In this document: piece after piece, positions 8,342 through 16,647 of the stretch
Layout: the number at the start of each line of letters is the position of its first letter
Numbering within the stretch: the stretch's first letter is position 1
Origin: Hyphomonas sp.
Lineage (GTDB): Bacteria; Pseudomonadota; Alphaproteobacteria; Caulobacterales; Hyphomonadaceae
Assembly (NCBI GenBank): GCA_013791775.1
Contig: VMTE01000028.1
Location: forward strand, 1-64,000
Direction of reading: 5' to 3'
Length of the DNA: 64,000 nt
Position numbers and translations under genes: made by a program
Notes under the pieces: model-generated
The model's database searches: none
What the model was told of the DNA's origin: nothing
What the model saw: the letters and a program-made list of their open reading frames with translations, nothing else

Positions 8342-8965
8342 ATGAGCCTGGTATTTTATACGAACCCCATGTCGCGGGGCCGGATTGCACGCTGGATGCT
8401 GGAAGAGACGGGCGCGGCGTATGAAACGCGTTTCCTGCGCTACGGGCCGGACATGAACGCGCCGGACTATGCCGCGATCAACCCGATGCGGAAGGTTCCG
8501 GCTATCGTGCATGACGGCAAGGTGGTGACCGAGTGCGCGGCAATCTGTCTTTACCTTGCCGATGCCTTTCCGCAGGCGGATCTAGCGCCCCGGCTGGACG
8601 ACCGGGCGGCGTATTACCGCTGGATGCTGTTTGCCGCCGGGCCGTGGGAACAGGCCAGCGTCAACCAGTCACTGGGCGTGACGGTGCCGCCCGAGAAAGC
8701 GGCCATGGCGGGCTATGGCGATTTCGGGCGCACGCTCGGCGTACTGATGAGCGCGGTGCCGAAGGCGGGCTACCTGCTCGGCGAGAAGTTTTCCGCGGTG
8801 GACGTTTACCTTGGCTCGCAGATCGGTTGGGGCACGCAGTTCGGCACGATTCCGAAGACGCCGGAGATCGAAGCCTACCTTGCCCGCATCCAGTCGCGGC
8901 GCGGCTATGTCCGGGCGAGCGAAGCGGACAATGCGGCGATGGCCGAATTCGGACCCGGCAACTGA
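8342..8965 (+). CDS. Glutathione S-transferase family protein
   Basis: A 207-residue GST-fold protein. The N-terminal thioredoxin-like part begins LVFYTNPMSRGR, contains the cis-proline loop RKVPAIV at about 50-56, and has the glutathione gamma-glutamyl site VVTECAAICLYLAD, where the usual ES is EC. The C-terminal helical domain contains FSAVDVYLGSQI, the N-capping box region. Many bacterial GSTs have no assigned substrate and this one is no exception. It ends 7 bases before the convergent stop of the GT-C protein gene. Confidence 0.88.
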   Translation: MSLVFYTNPMSRGRIARWMLEETGAAYETRFLRYGPDMNAPDYAAINPMRKVPAIVHDGKVVTECAAICLYLADAFPQADLAPRLDDRAAYYRWMLFAAGPWEQASVNQSLGVTVPPEKAAMAGYGDFGRTLGVLMSAVPKAGYLLGEKFSAVDVYLGSQIGWGTQFGTIPKTPEIEAYLARIQSRRGYVRASEADNAAMAEFGPGN

Positions 8966-8971
8966 GGCGCG

Positions 8972-10744
8972 TCAGCGCGGCTTGACGCGGTAAACGGTGG
9001 TGGCGCCGGCGGTCGCAACCGGTTCAAGCCAGGACGGGGTGTCGCCGTCGAGGATGCGGCCGATCAGGCCGTCCGGCGCATGGGCCGCGAAGAAACGCAT
9101 ATCGGCATCGCCGGGACAGACCAGCAGGTAGTCCACGCCCGCAGCGGCCAGACGGGGGCGGGCGGCGTCTGGCGCACTGGTGAAGATCGCGAGCGCGGCG
9201 TCGATGCCGGCGCGGTTGCGGTGGTAGTGCCCGTAGAGGGCGCTGTGCGGGGTCGAGGCGAGGATGTCCGGCGCCTCCGAGGCCGGCGCGAGGATGCGGC
9301 CCGGCGGCAGGCTGGCGAGGGCCGCGTAGGTGGCCGGCGGATCGCAGGACGCGGCGGCAGACAGGCGCGCGGCGGCGGGCCGGGCCTGCGGCGCCAGGAC
9401 AGCGCCGGCTGCACTCCACATGGTCGGCACCGCCAGGAGTACAACCAACAGATAGGTGAGACGCGGCACGGACGGGCCCAGCGCGCCGGCTTGCGCGCGG
9501 GCGGCGAGGACGGCCAGGGGCAATACGGCAAAGAGCTGGCCGAAGACATAGAAGCGGGTCTGGTAGAGCGAGAGCACCAGGCAAACCGTCAGCAGAAGGA
9601 TGAAAAGCAGCTGCGCGCGGGCTTCGTCGCGCCGCCAGGCAAGCCAGCCGGCGGCTGCGAGACCGGCGAGCGGGGTGCCAAGACGGAACAGGAACTCGTC
9701 CAGCTGCCCGCTACGCAGATAAACCAGTGTCGGCCGGGCCTCGTCGACGCGGGCGAGCCAGAGGTCGTGTGCTTGCGGCGACAGGCTGTCGAGCGGGTTG
9801 GACAGGCATTGCGGGCCGATGACGAGCACAAGCGCGGCGCAGATGGCCCCGACATTGGCAAGCGCCGCAAAGCGCATCGCCATGGACTTTTCGGAGGTGA
9901 CCTGGACGGCCAGCGCAAAGGCCGCGCCGCCGGCAAGACCGGCCAGCAGCGTGACCGACGCGTGCGCGTCGCAGCGCGCGATGCCGTAGTCAAGCGGCGG
10001 CACGGTGATCAGGAAGGTGGCGGTCAGCACGGCCGCGAAACTCGCCCCGAAGACGGCGGCGCCGCGTTGGGCGGGCGCGCCGGTGATGGCCCAGTCGAGC
10101 GCGACGAAGGCGGCGATGGCCACCACGAAGAGATGGACCTCGGCGCCTATGGCGGCGGTAAGCGCGAGGAGCGCCCCGGCCAGCGCCATCGGCGCCGGTG
10201 CGCGCTCGCGGCCAACGAGGCAACCGGCGGCCAGGACCAGCAGGCCAAGCTGAAGGTTGTGATGGTCGATCGCCCCCGGCAGGAATCTGAAATGCCGGAA
10301 CAGAACCGCAAAGCCGAGAAGACAGGTGAAGAACAGAACGCCGGGCACGCCCAGAGCCCGCGCGCCGGCCACGAGACCGGAAGTTACGATCAGCACACTG
10401 ATCAGTGGCCAGACCGCGCAGGCAATGCGCAGCGCCGCTTCCTGACCGATGAACGGGGAGAGCGTGTGTGCGATGGCGGCAATCGGCAGGTCCACGAGGC
10501 GCGACCAGTGCATCAAGGTGCCGCCTTCCGGCCCGAGGCGCGGCTGGGTCAGATCAAACCAACCCTGCCCATTGAGCAGGTCGCGCACCTGCACCATGCG
10601 CATCACATCGTCGCCGTCAGGGCCGATCTGTCCAAACCTGCCGCTCAGCAGGCTGATGATCAACAGACTGACGATCACGCCGGCCGACAGGACCAGTCCG
10701 GCATGGACCTCGGCGAAATGGACAAGGCGGGCACGCGCCGACAT
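8972..10744 (-). CDS. Polytopic GT-C-like membrane glycosyltransferase (putative)
   Basis: A 590-residue protein with roughly eleven or more hydrophobic segments and a soluble C-terminal domain of about 150 residues. An early acidic loop GPDGDDVMR after the first membrane helix, followed by MHWSRLVDLP and AIDHHN, resembles the first-loop acidic motif of GT-C transferases that use polyprenyl-phosphate sugars, such as the arabinosyl/mannosyl and oligosaccharyl families. The ATG at 10744 is preferred over the GTG 18 bases upstream because GAGGGG precedes it. It is divergent from the GT2/SMR pair, a typical layout for a module making and using a lipid-linked sugar. Donor and acceptor are unknown. 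Confidence 0.7.
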   Translation of the reverse strand: MSARARLVHFAEVHAGLVLSAGVIVSLLIISLLSGRFGQIGPDGDDVMRMVQVRDLLNGQGWFDLTQPRLGPEGGTLMHWSRLVDLPIAAIAHTLSPFIGQEAALRIACAVWPLISVLIVTSGLVAGARALGVPGVLFFTCLLGFAVLFRHFRFLPGAIDHHNLQLGLLVLAAGCLVGRERAPAPMALAGALLALTAAIGAEVHLFVVAIAAFVALDWAITGAPAQRGAAVFGASFAAVLTATFLITVPPLDYGIARCDAHASVTLLAGLAGGAAFALAVQVTSEKSMAMRFAALANVGAICAALVLVIGPQCLSNPLDSLSPQAHDLWLARVDEARPTLVYLRSGQLDEFLFRLGTPLAGLAAAGWLAWRRDEARAQLLFILLLTVCLVLSLYQTRFYVFGQLFAVLPLAVLAARAQAGALGPSVPRLTYLLVVLLAVPTMWSAAGAVLAPQARPAAARLSAAASCDPPATYAALASLPPGRILAPASEAPDILASTPHSALYGHYHRNRAGIDAALAIFTSAPDAARPRLAAAGVDYLLVCPGDADMRFFAAHAPDGLIGRILDGDTPSWLEPVATAGATTVYRVKPR

Positions 10745-10826
10745 CGGGAAACTGCCCCTCACGCAAGGCTAACTTAACCAGTGGCGGATATGACATGGAA
10801 ACCTTCACCAAAGACTGAACGCGAAG

Positions 10827-11843
10827 ATGACCGATTCCAGCCGATACAGCCTCGCCGTGCTGCTTCCTTGCTACAATGAAGGCCTGTCGATTGCGTCCGT
10901 GGTGATCGATTTCCGCAAGGCGCTGCCGGGCGCGCGGATCTATGTGTATGACAACAACTCGACGGATGATACTTCGCAGCAGGCGGCGCTGGCCGGCGCG
11001 ACGGTGATCACCTGCCGGCGCCAGGGCAAGGGCAATGTGGTGCGCCAGATGTTCGCCGACATCGAAGCCGACATCTATATCATGGCGGACGGGGATGGCA
11101 CTTATGACGCCGCCGCCGCGCCGCGGATGATCGCCGCGCTGCTGGCGGACCGGGCTGACATGGTGGTGGGCACGCGTCGCAACATCACCGAGGATGCGGG
11201 CCGGCGCGGACATGCGCTGGGCAACCAGATGTTCAACCGCGTCTATCAGGCGATGTTCGGACGCGACTTCACCGACATTTTCTCCGGCTACCGCGTCTTC
11301 ACGCGCCGCTTCGCCAAGAGCTTTCCGGCCAACTCGGCTGGCTTCGAGATCGAGACGGAAATGTCCGTACACGCCTCCACGCTGCGCCTTCCGGTGACCG
11401 AGATCGAGTTCGACTATGGCCGGCGCGTCGAGGGCTCGGCGAGCAAGCTGTCGACCTTCCGGGACGGATTCCGGATCCTGACGATGATGGCGATGCTGCT
11501 GAAGGAGACAAAACCCTTCGTGTTCTTCGGCCTGATTTCCGGCGCGCTGTTCCTGGTTTCGGCGGGCTTCATGCTGCCGGTTCTGGCCGGCTATTTCGCC
11601 ACCGGCCTCGTGGACCGGATGCCGACGTTCGTGCTGTCGATGACGCTGCTGCTCGGCGCGATGCTGGCGCTCGCCTGCGGCGTCGTGCTCGACTCGGTGT
11701 CGCGCGGGCGCATCGAGCAGAAGCGCATCCATTACCTGTCGCAAGCGCCGGCACGCGGCGAGCGCGCGCTGTTCGGCGCCGCGCCTTCGGATGAGCGCGA
11801 CAGCGCCGCAGCGAAACCGGCCGCGCGGGAACTGCGCGCATGA
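10827..11843 (+). CDS. GT2 glycosyltransferase, dolichyl-phosphate-sugar synthase type
   Basis: A 338-residue inverting GT-A glycosyltransferase. LLPCYNEG (about 12-19), the DxD-like MADGDGTYD at about 90-98 and the FSGYRVFTRR loop near 155 place it with the polyprenyl-phosphate mannosyl/glucosyl synthases. Two C-terminal transmembrane segments (about 230-255 and 270-292) anchor it to the inner membrane. It should move a sugar from a nucleotide donor to undecaprenyl phosphate; the sugar is not predictable. It overlaps the next gene by 4 bases (ATGA), so the two are translationally coupled. Confidence 0.85.
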   Translation: MTDSSRYSLAVLLPCYNEGLSIASVVIDFRKALPGARIYVYDNNSTDDTSQQAALAGATVITCRRQGKGNVVRQMFADIEADIYIMADGDGTYDAAAAPRMIAALLADRADMVVGTRRNITEDAGRRGHALGNQMFNRVYQAMFGRDFTDIFSGYRVFTRRFAKSFPANSAGFEIETEMSVHASTLRLPVTEIEFDYGRRVEGSASKLSTFRDGFRILTMMAMLLKETKPFVFFGLISGALFLVSAGFMLPVLAGYFATGLVDRMPTFVLSMTLLLGAMLALACGVVLDSVSRGRIEQKRIHYLSQAPARGERALFGAAPSDERDSAAAKPAARELRA

Positions 11844-12199
11844 AGGCCATCCCGGTGCATGTGTTCGGCCTGATGGTGCTGACGCCGGCGCTGGTCGCCA
11901 TCGGCCAGGTCCTGTTCAAGATGTCCGGCCAGCGGCTCGCTGCCTATCCGGGCAATGGCTTCCAGCAACTGGTGCTGGACCCGATCTTCATATCCGCGAT
12001 GACGCTGTATGCCGGGGCCACATTCCTGTGGGTGTACGTCCTGAAGTCGGTGCCGCTGTCTTATGCGTACTCGTTCATGGCGGTGACCTACCTGCTCGTG
12101 CCGCTGTTTGCGGTACTGTGGCTGGGCGAGACGCTGAGCTTGAAATACTTCATCGGCCTCGGCCTGGTTCTGGCGGGGCTGTTCACGCTCTGGTCTTAG
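11840..12199 (+). CDS. SMR/EamA-like four-helix membrane protein (putative lipid-sugar flippase subunit)
   Basis: A 119-residue protein with four transmembrane helices, matching small multidrug-resistance and ArnE/ArnF-like proteins. It contains LSYAYSFMAVTYLLVPLFAVLWLGE (in part), the usual Glu-after-helix pattern, and ends GLVLAGLFTLWS. Its ATG overlaps the stop of the GT2 gene. In characterised loci, such small proteins flip undecaprenyl-phosphate-sugars made by a partner GT2. That pairing, plus the divergent GT-C gene, supports a flippase role; direct drug efflux is the alternative. Confidence 0.75.
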   Translation: MKAIPVHVFGLMVLTPALVAIGQVLFKMSGQRLAAYPGNGFQQLVLDPIFISAMTLYAGATFLWVYVLKSVPLSYAYSFMAVTYLLVPLFAVLWLGETLSLKYFIGLGLVLAGLFTLWS

Positions 12200-12213
12200 G
12201 GCTGGTGCACTTC

Positions 12214-12230
12214 AGGCCGCGTTGCGGCCT
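12214..12230. terminator. Hairpin between convergent genes
   Basis: AGGCCGC-GTT-GCGGCCT, a perfect 7-bp stem midway between the convergent stops at 12199 and 12254. It could serve both strands; there is no T-run. Confidence 0.45.
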
Positions 12231-12253
12231 TCACTACACCCAACGATTCCCCG

Positions 12254-13771
12254 TCAGATTTCCTGATTGTACGCGCCGACTTCCGCATGTTTGCCGAGGC
12301 GGGGTTTCACTTCATTGTGGAAAAGGTCCTTCATGTCGGCTTCGCTGGCCATTGACTCGACAACGACAACGAGTTCCGGCTTGTTGGACGAGGCGCGCAC
12401 CAGCACCCATGAACCGTCTTCCAGCGTGACGCGGGCACCGTTGACGGTGTTCACATCCACGACCTTCCGCCCAAGGATCACCGTGCCGTTCAGGGCCTGG
12501 TACTCGGCGACCATCTTGTCGATGACGCCATACTTCACTTCGTCGCCGCAATGGGGCGACATGGTGAGCGAGGTGAAGGCAACGCCGAGTTCACCCTTCA
12601 GGTCGGCCATGGTCTTGCCGGGGTTGCGGTCCAGCATTTCGAGGATCGCCTTGGCGGCGGTGAGGCCGCAATCATAGCCGAGGCCGATGGGCGGGCGGAA
12701 GAAGAAGTGGCCGGACTTCTCGAAGCCGGCGAGCGCGCCGAGCTCGTTGGTGCGGCGCTTGATGTAGGAGTGGCCGGTCTTGTAGTAATCGACCGTGGCG
12801 CCGTTTGCTTTCAGCACGGGGTCGGTCTTGTAGAGGCCGGTGGATTTCACATCGACGACGAAGGTAGCGTTCGGGTAGTTCTTCGACAGGTCGCGCGCCA
12901 GCATCAGGCCGATCTTGTCAGCGTAGATTTCCTCGCCTGTATTGTCGACCACGCCGCAGCGGTCCCCGTCCCCGTCAAAACCGAGGACGACGTCGGCGCC
13001 GAACTCCTTCACCGCCTCGGACATGGCGTGGAGCATCTCGGCATCTTCCGGGTTCGGATTGTATTTCGGGAAGGTGTTGTCGAGGTTGCAATCCATCTCG
13101 ATGACTTCGGCGCCCATGGCGCGCAGGCAGTCGCCCGCGAAGGCGCCGGCGGTACCGTTGCCGCAGGCGGCGATGACGCGGATCGGGCGGGAGAGTTTCA
13201 CGCCGTCCGCGATGGCGGCGATGTATTTCTCGCGGATGCCGTCGATCCGCTTGATGCTGCCACCGGCGCGCTCCACGAACGTGCCGCCCATGACGACTAC
13301 TTTCAGGCGGCCCATTTCTTCCGGGCCGAAGGTGAGCGGGCGATTGGCGCCCATCTTCACGCCGGTCCAGCCGTTCTCGTTATGGCTGGCGGTGACCATG
13401 GCGCAGCAGGCCGCGTCCAGTTCGAACTGGCTCCAGTAGACCATCGGCGAGAGGGCGAGGCCGACATCGAGCACTTCGCAGCCGCCGGCGATGAGGCCGA
13501 GGGTGAGCGCATTCTTGATCGGCTGGCTGATCGAGCGGAAGTCGTGGCCGGTGACAACGCGGGGCGTGACGCCGAGTTCGTGGAACAGGGTGGCCATGCC
13601 GAGACCGAGGGCCTGCACGCCGGTCAGGTTCAGCTCCGGCGCCTTGGCGTGGCCGATGCCGTTGAACCACCAGCGCGCGTCATATTCCCGGAAGCCTGTC
13701 GGCTTCACCAGCGGCAGGGTCTCGAATTCGAGCGTGTTCGGGGCAATGTCGGTGCGCGGCTTCGGCAGCAT
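12254..13771 (-). CDS. Phosphomannomutase/phosphoglucomutase
   Basis: A 505-residue alpha-phosphohexomutase converting mannose- or glucose-6-phosphate to the 1-phosphate for nucleotide-sugar synthesis. The phosphoserine loop is VTASHNENGWTG, the magnesium loop is GFDGDGDRCG, the sugar-binding loop is GFEKSGHFFF, and the C-terminal phosphate site is VRASSNKPE; all are intact. It is longer than typical 450-residue AlgC-type enzymes, with the extra length in the N-terminal section (about 40 residues before FREYDARW). The ATG at 13771 follows GGAGA. It lies near sugar-lipid genes, which would need its products. Confidence 0.9.
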   Translation of the reverse strand: MLPKPRTDIAPNTLEFETLPLVKPTGFREYDARWWFNGIGHAKAPELNLTGVQALGLGMATLFHELGVTPRVVTGHDFRSISQPIKNALTLGLIAGGCEVLDVGLALSPMVYWSQFELDAACCAMVTASHNENGWTGVKMGANRPLTFGPEEMGRLKVVVMGGTFVERAGGSIKRIDGIREKYIAAIADGVKLSRPIRVIAACGNGTAGAFAGDCLRAMGAEVIEMDCNLDNTFPKYNPNPEDAEMLHAMSEAVKEFGADVVLGFDGDGDRCGVVDNTGEEIYADKIGLMLARDLSKNYPNATFVVDVKSTGLYKTDPVLKANGATVDYYKTGHSYIKRRTNELGALAGFEKSGHFFFRPPIGLGYDCGLTAAKAILEMLDRNPGKTMADLKGELGVAFTSLTMSPHCGDEVKYGVIDKMVAEYQALNGTVILGRKVVDVNTVNGARVTLEDGSWVLVRASSNKPELVVVVESMASEADMKDLFHNEVKPRLGKHAEVGAYNQEI

Positions 13772-13869
13772 GTGTCTCTCCGTGGAACGGGTTTTGGCGC
13801 GCTTGCGCGAAGGCAGCGCGGGCTTCGCGCTCCTTTTGCAGTTTTCGCGCCAGAGGGGAAGTGTTTGCG

Positions 13870-14592
13870 CTAGGCTGGGGCGGTTGATCGCAGGAAACCG
13901 GCCAGCCATGCGGCGAGGCGTTCGCGGTCGAGGCCGGCGTCCAGCGAGGCAATCGCGGCGTCGGCCTCGGCGTCGGTCAACGAGACGCCCCGGCGCGCGC
14001 CGTAGAGCGCGGCGGAATATTCCGGCGAGAATTCGGGATGGCACTGGAAGGAAACGGCCGGAAACCCGTCATACTCGAGCCCGGCGAAGGGCGTGAAGGC
14101 GGAGGCGGCGAGGACGCGGGCCGAGGGCGGTTTGACGACAACCTGGTCCTGGTGGCTGGCGGCGATGCTGAGCGTGGCCGGGCACGGCGCTCCGCTCCAG
14201 GCGGGGCATTCGAGGACGTCGTAAGTATGGCGGCCGACGCCCCAGCCCTTTTCGGACTTGACGACCTTGCCGCCGAGCGCCTCGCCCATCAGCTGGTGGC
14301 CGAAGCAGATGCCGACCTGCGGGGTGCGTGCGGCGGCGGCGGCGCGCGCGAACGCCATCAGGGGCGCGATCCAGGGATGATCCTCGTACACGCCGGCGGG
14401 CGAGCCGGTGTAGAGCACGGCGTCCAGCGAGGCGGGGGCCGGCAGCGCCTCGCCCCTGACGACGGACACCGTGTCGAACGTGAGTGCCGGGTCGGCAGCG
14501 GTGAACATCTGCCGGAACATGGCCGGATAGTCCGGGAACTGATCACGCAAGGCGGGCGGCACGAGCCCGGTTTCGATGACGGTGAGTTTCAT
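13870..14592 (-). CDS. Class I glutamine amidotransferase-like protein
   Basis: A 240-residue stand-alone GATase1 domain, like the GMP-synthase-related proteins that hydrolyse glutamine or gamma-glutamyl compounds. The nucleophile Cys is in GICFGHQLMGEAL, and the His-Glu pair is in QCHPEFS. The oxyanion strand YTGSPAGVYED precedes them. No synthetase domain is attached. The ATG at 14592 is 8 bases after the ABC exporter stop, so the two probably form an operon. A gamma-glutamyl-peptide hydrolase role is one possibility; the substrate is unknown. Confidence 0.85.
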   Translation of the reverse strand: MKLTVIETGLVPPALRDQFPDYPAMFRQMFTAADPALTFDTVSVVRGEALPAPASLDAVLYTGSPAGVYEDHPWIAPLMAFARAAAAARTPQVGICFGHQLMGEALGGKVVKSEKGWGVGRHTYDVLECPAWSGAPCPATLSIAASHQDQVVVKPPSARVLAASAFTPFAGLEYDGFPAVSFQCHPEFSPEYSAALYGARRGVSLTDAEADAAIASLDAGLDRERLAAWLAGFLRSTAPA

Positions 14593-14599
14593 GGGCCCC

Positions 14600-16465
14600 C
14601 TACTCCGCAGCAATATCAGCCGGTTCCGGCCGGACGAGGAAACCGCCGGACTGGCGGGCCCAGAGTTCGGCGTAGAGGCCGCCGGCTTCGACCAGATCGG
14701 CATGCGTGCCCTGTTCGACGACGCGGCCTTCATCGAGGATCACGAGCCGGTCCATCGCCGCGATGGTGGAGAGGCGGTGGGCAATGGCGATCACGGTCTT
14801 GCCTTCCATCAGCTGGAAGAGATGGTCCTGGATTGCTGCCTCGACCTCGGAATCGAGGGCGGAGGTCGCTTCATCGAGCACCAGGATCGGCGCATCCTTC
14901 AGGAAGATGCGCGCAATAGCGATGCGCTGGCGCTGGCCGCCGGAGAGTTTCACCCCGCGCTCGCCGGAATGAGCGTCAAAGCCGCGCCGGCCTTTGGCGT
15001 CTTCGAGTGTCTCGATGAAATCCAGCGCCGCCGCCTTGCGGGCCGCGCTACGGATCTCGTCATCGGTGGCGCCGGGCTTGCCATAGGCGATGTTCTCGCG
15101 GATCGAGCGGTGCAGCAACGACGTGTCCTGCGTGACCACACCGATCTGTGCCCGGAGGGATTCCTGCGTAACCTTCGAGATGTCGTTGCCGTCGATCAGG
15201 ATACGCCCGCCTTCGGTGTCGTAGAAGCGCAGGAGAAGGTTTGTCAGTGTCGTCTTGCCCGCACCGGAGCGGCCGACGAGGCCGATTTTCTCGCCCGGCC
15301 GGATGGCCAGCGACAAGTTTGCGATGACGCCCTCACCCTTGCCATAATGGAACGTGACGGCGTCGAACCGGATGTCGCCGGTGACCGGTGGCAGCACCGC
15401 CGCGCCCGGCGCATCGGCCGCGGCGACAGGCTTTTCCAGCATGGACATGCCGTCATAGACGACGCCGATATTCTCGAACAGGCCGGCAACTTCCCACATG
15501 ATCCATTGTGACATGGCCTTGATGCGCAGCGCCAGGCCGACGGCGACCGCCACGGCGCCGGCGCCGACGATGTTGCCCATCCACAGAGAGATGCCGATGC
15601 CGGCAATCAGGCAGACCAGGACGGAGTTGTTGAGATAGACGATGAAGTTGAAGCCGGTGACCATGCGCATCTGGCCATACACGGTGTCGAGAAAGCCAGT
15701 CATGCTGTCGCGCGCGTAGGTTTCCTCGCGGCCGGAATGGGCAAACAGTTTCACGGTCTGGATGTTCGTGTACGAATCAACGATGCGGCCGGTCATCTCC
15801 GAGCGGGCATCGGCCTGCCTTTCGGAAATCTTGCCGAGGCGCGGCACGAACCAGCGCAGCACTAAAACGTACACGGCCGCCCAAAGGAGGAGCGGCAGCG
15901 TCAGGCGCGGGTCTGCCGACGCCACCAGCGCAAGGGCGGAGACGAAATAGACGACGATGAACACGAAGACATCGAGCACCTTCATCACGACTTCGCGCAC
16001 CGCCAGGGAGGTCTGCATCACCTTGGTGGAGACCCGGCCGGCAAACTCGTTGCCGAAGAAACCCATCGACTGGCCGAGCATCTGCCGGTGCATGCGCCAG
16101 CGCGCACTCATGGGCACATTGCCCATCAGGCCCTGGTAGACGATCAGGTTGTTGAGCAGCGTGACCAGCGGCAGACCGATCAGGATGAAACCGGCCATCA
16201 GCGCCAGCCGGCCCCCTTCGCGGTCGAGGAAGCCTTCGCGGTCCGACGCTGACAGCCAGTCCACGACACCGCCGAGGAAGCCGAACAGAGTGACTTCGCC
16301 CACCGCGATGATCGCCGTCAGCACGGACATGCCGATCAGCCAGGGGACGGCGTCCTGGACATAGTGCCAGAGGAACGCGCGCAGACCTTTCGGCGGAACA
16401 CCGGTGCGGGTCTCGGGAAACGGCTCGATACGGCGTTCAAAGAAGCGGAACATGGCGCCGGACAT
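14600..16465 (-). CDS. ABC exporter, fused permease and ATPase (MsbA-like)
   Basis: A 621-residue half-transporter. About six transmembrane helices occupy residues 35-320, followed by an ATPase domain with Walker A GLVGRSGAGKTT, the Q-loop GVVTQDTSLLHRS, signature LSGGQRQRIAIAR and Walker B ILVLDEATSALD. It should work as a homodimer exporting lipids or hydrophobic compounds; the substrate is unknown. The start is set at ATG 16465; an in-frame ATG 12 bases later is equally possible because neither has a clear ribosome site. It is followed closely by the amidotransferase gene. Confidence 0.92.
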   Translation of the reverse strand: MSGAMFRFFERRIEPFPETRTGVPPKGLRAFLWHYVQDAVPWLIGMSVLTAIIAVGEVTLFGFLGGVVDWLSASDREGFLDREGGRLALMAGFILIGLPLVTLLNNLIVYQGLMGNVPMSARWRMHRQMLGQSMGFFGNEFAGRVSTKVMQTSLAVREVVMKVLDVFVFIVVYFVSALALVASADPRLTLPLLLWAAVYVLVLRWFVPRLGKISERQADARSEMTGRIVDSYTNIQTVKLFAHSGREETYARDSMTGFLDTVYGQMRMVTGFNFIVYLNNSVLVCLIAGIGISLWMGNIVGAGAVAVAVGLALRIKAMSQWIMWEVAGLFENIGVVYDGMSMLEKPVAAADAPGAAVLPPVTGDIRFDAVTFHYGKGEGVIANLSLAIRPGEKIGLVGRSGAGKTTLTNLLLRFYDTEGGRILIDGNDISKVTQESLRAQIGVVTQDTSLLHRSIRENIAYGKPGATDDEIRSAARKAAALDFIETLEDAKGRRGFDAHSGERGVKLSGGQRQRIAIARIFLKDAPILVLDEATSALDSEVEAAIQDHLFQLMEGKTVIAIAHRLSTIAAMDRLVILDEGRVVEQGTHADLVEAGGLYAELWARQSGGFLVRPEPADIAAE

Positions 16466-16617
16466 TTGGCGCGGAGGTGCGCAAAGAGCAAGGCGGGGCG
16501 CGGCGTAAAACCTTCAAGCCCCCACTCCCTTGAGAGAGAGGGGGGGTGGACGTGTGGGGGCGCTGAGATTTCAACTTATCCAGCGGTTGAGGAGAGGGTG
16601 CGCCCCCTCACCCCCGG

Positions 16618-16639
16618 CCCCTCTCCCAAGGGAGAGGGG
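16618..16639. repeat. GC-rich palindrome in the gap upstream of the ABC exporter
   Basis: CCCCTCTCCC-AA-GGGAGAGGGG is a perfect 10-bp stem, 8 bases past the minus-strand stop at 16648. The surrounding 16500-16620 is G/C homopolymer-rich (runs of G and C). Position suggests a terminator or mRNA-stabilising repeat for the peptidase gene. Sequences of this kind recur in alphaproteobacterial intergenic regions (recollection). Confidence 0.55.
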
Positions 16640-16647
16640 AGAAGGTG

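Noticed and set aside
9080-10777. 565-codon plus-strand frame opposite the GT-C membrane protein
   Set aside because: Gln/Arg-rich shadow with no membrane or catalytic pattern; the minus frame has coherent hydrophobic helices.
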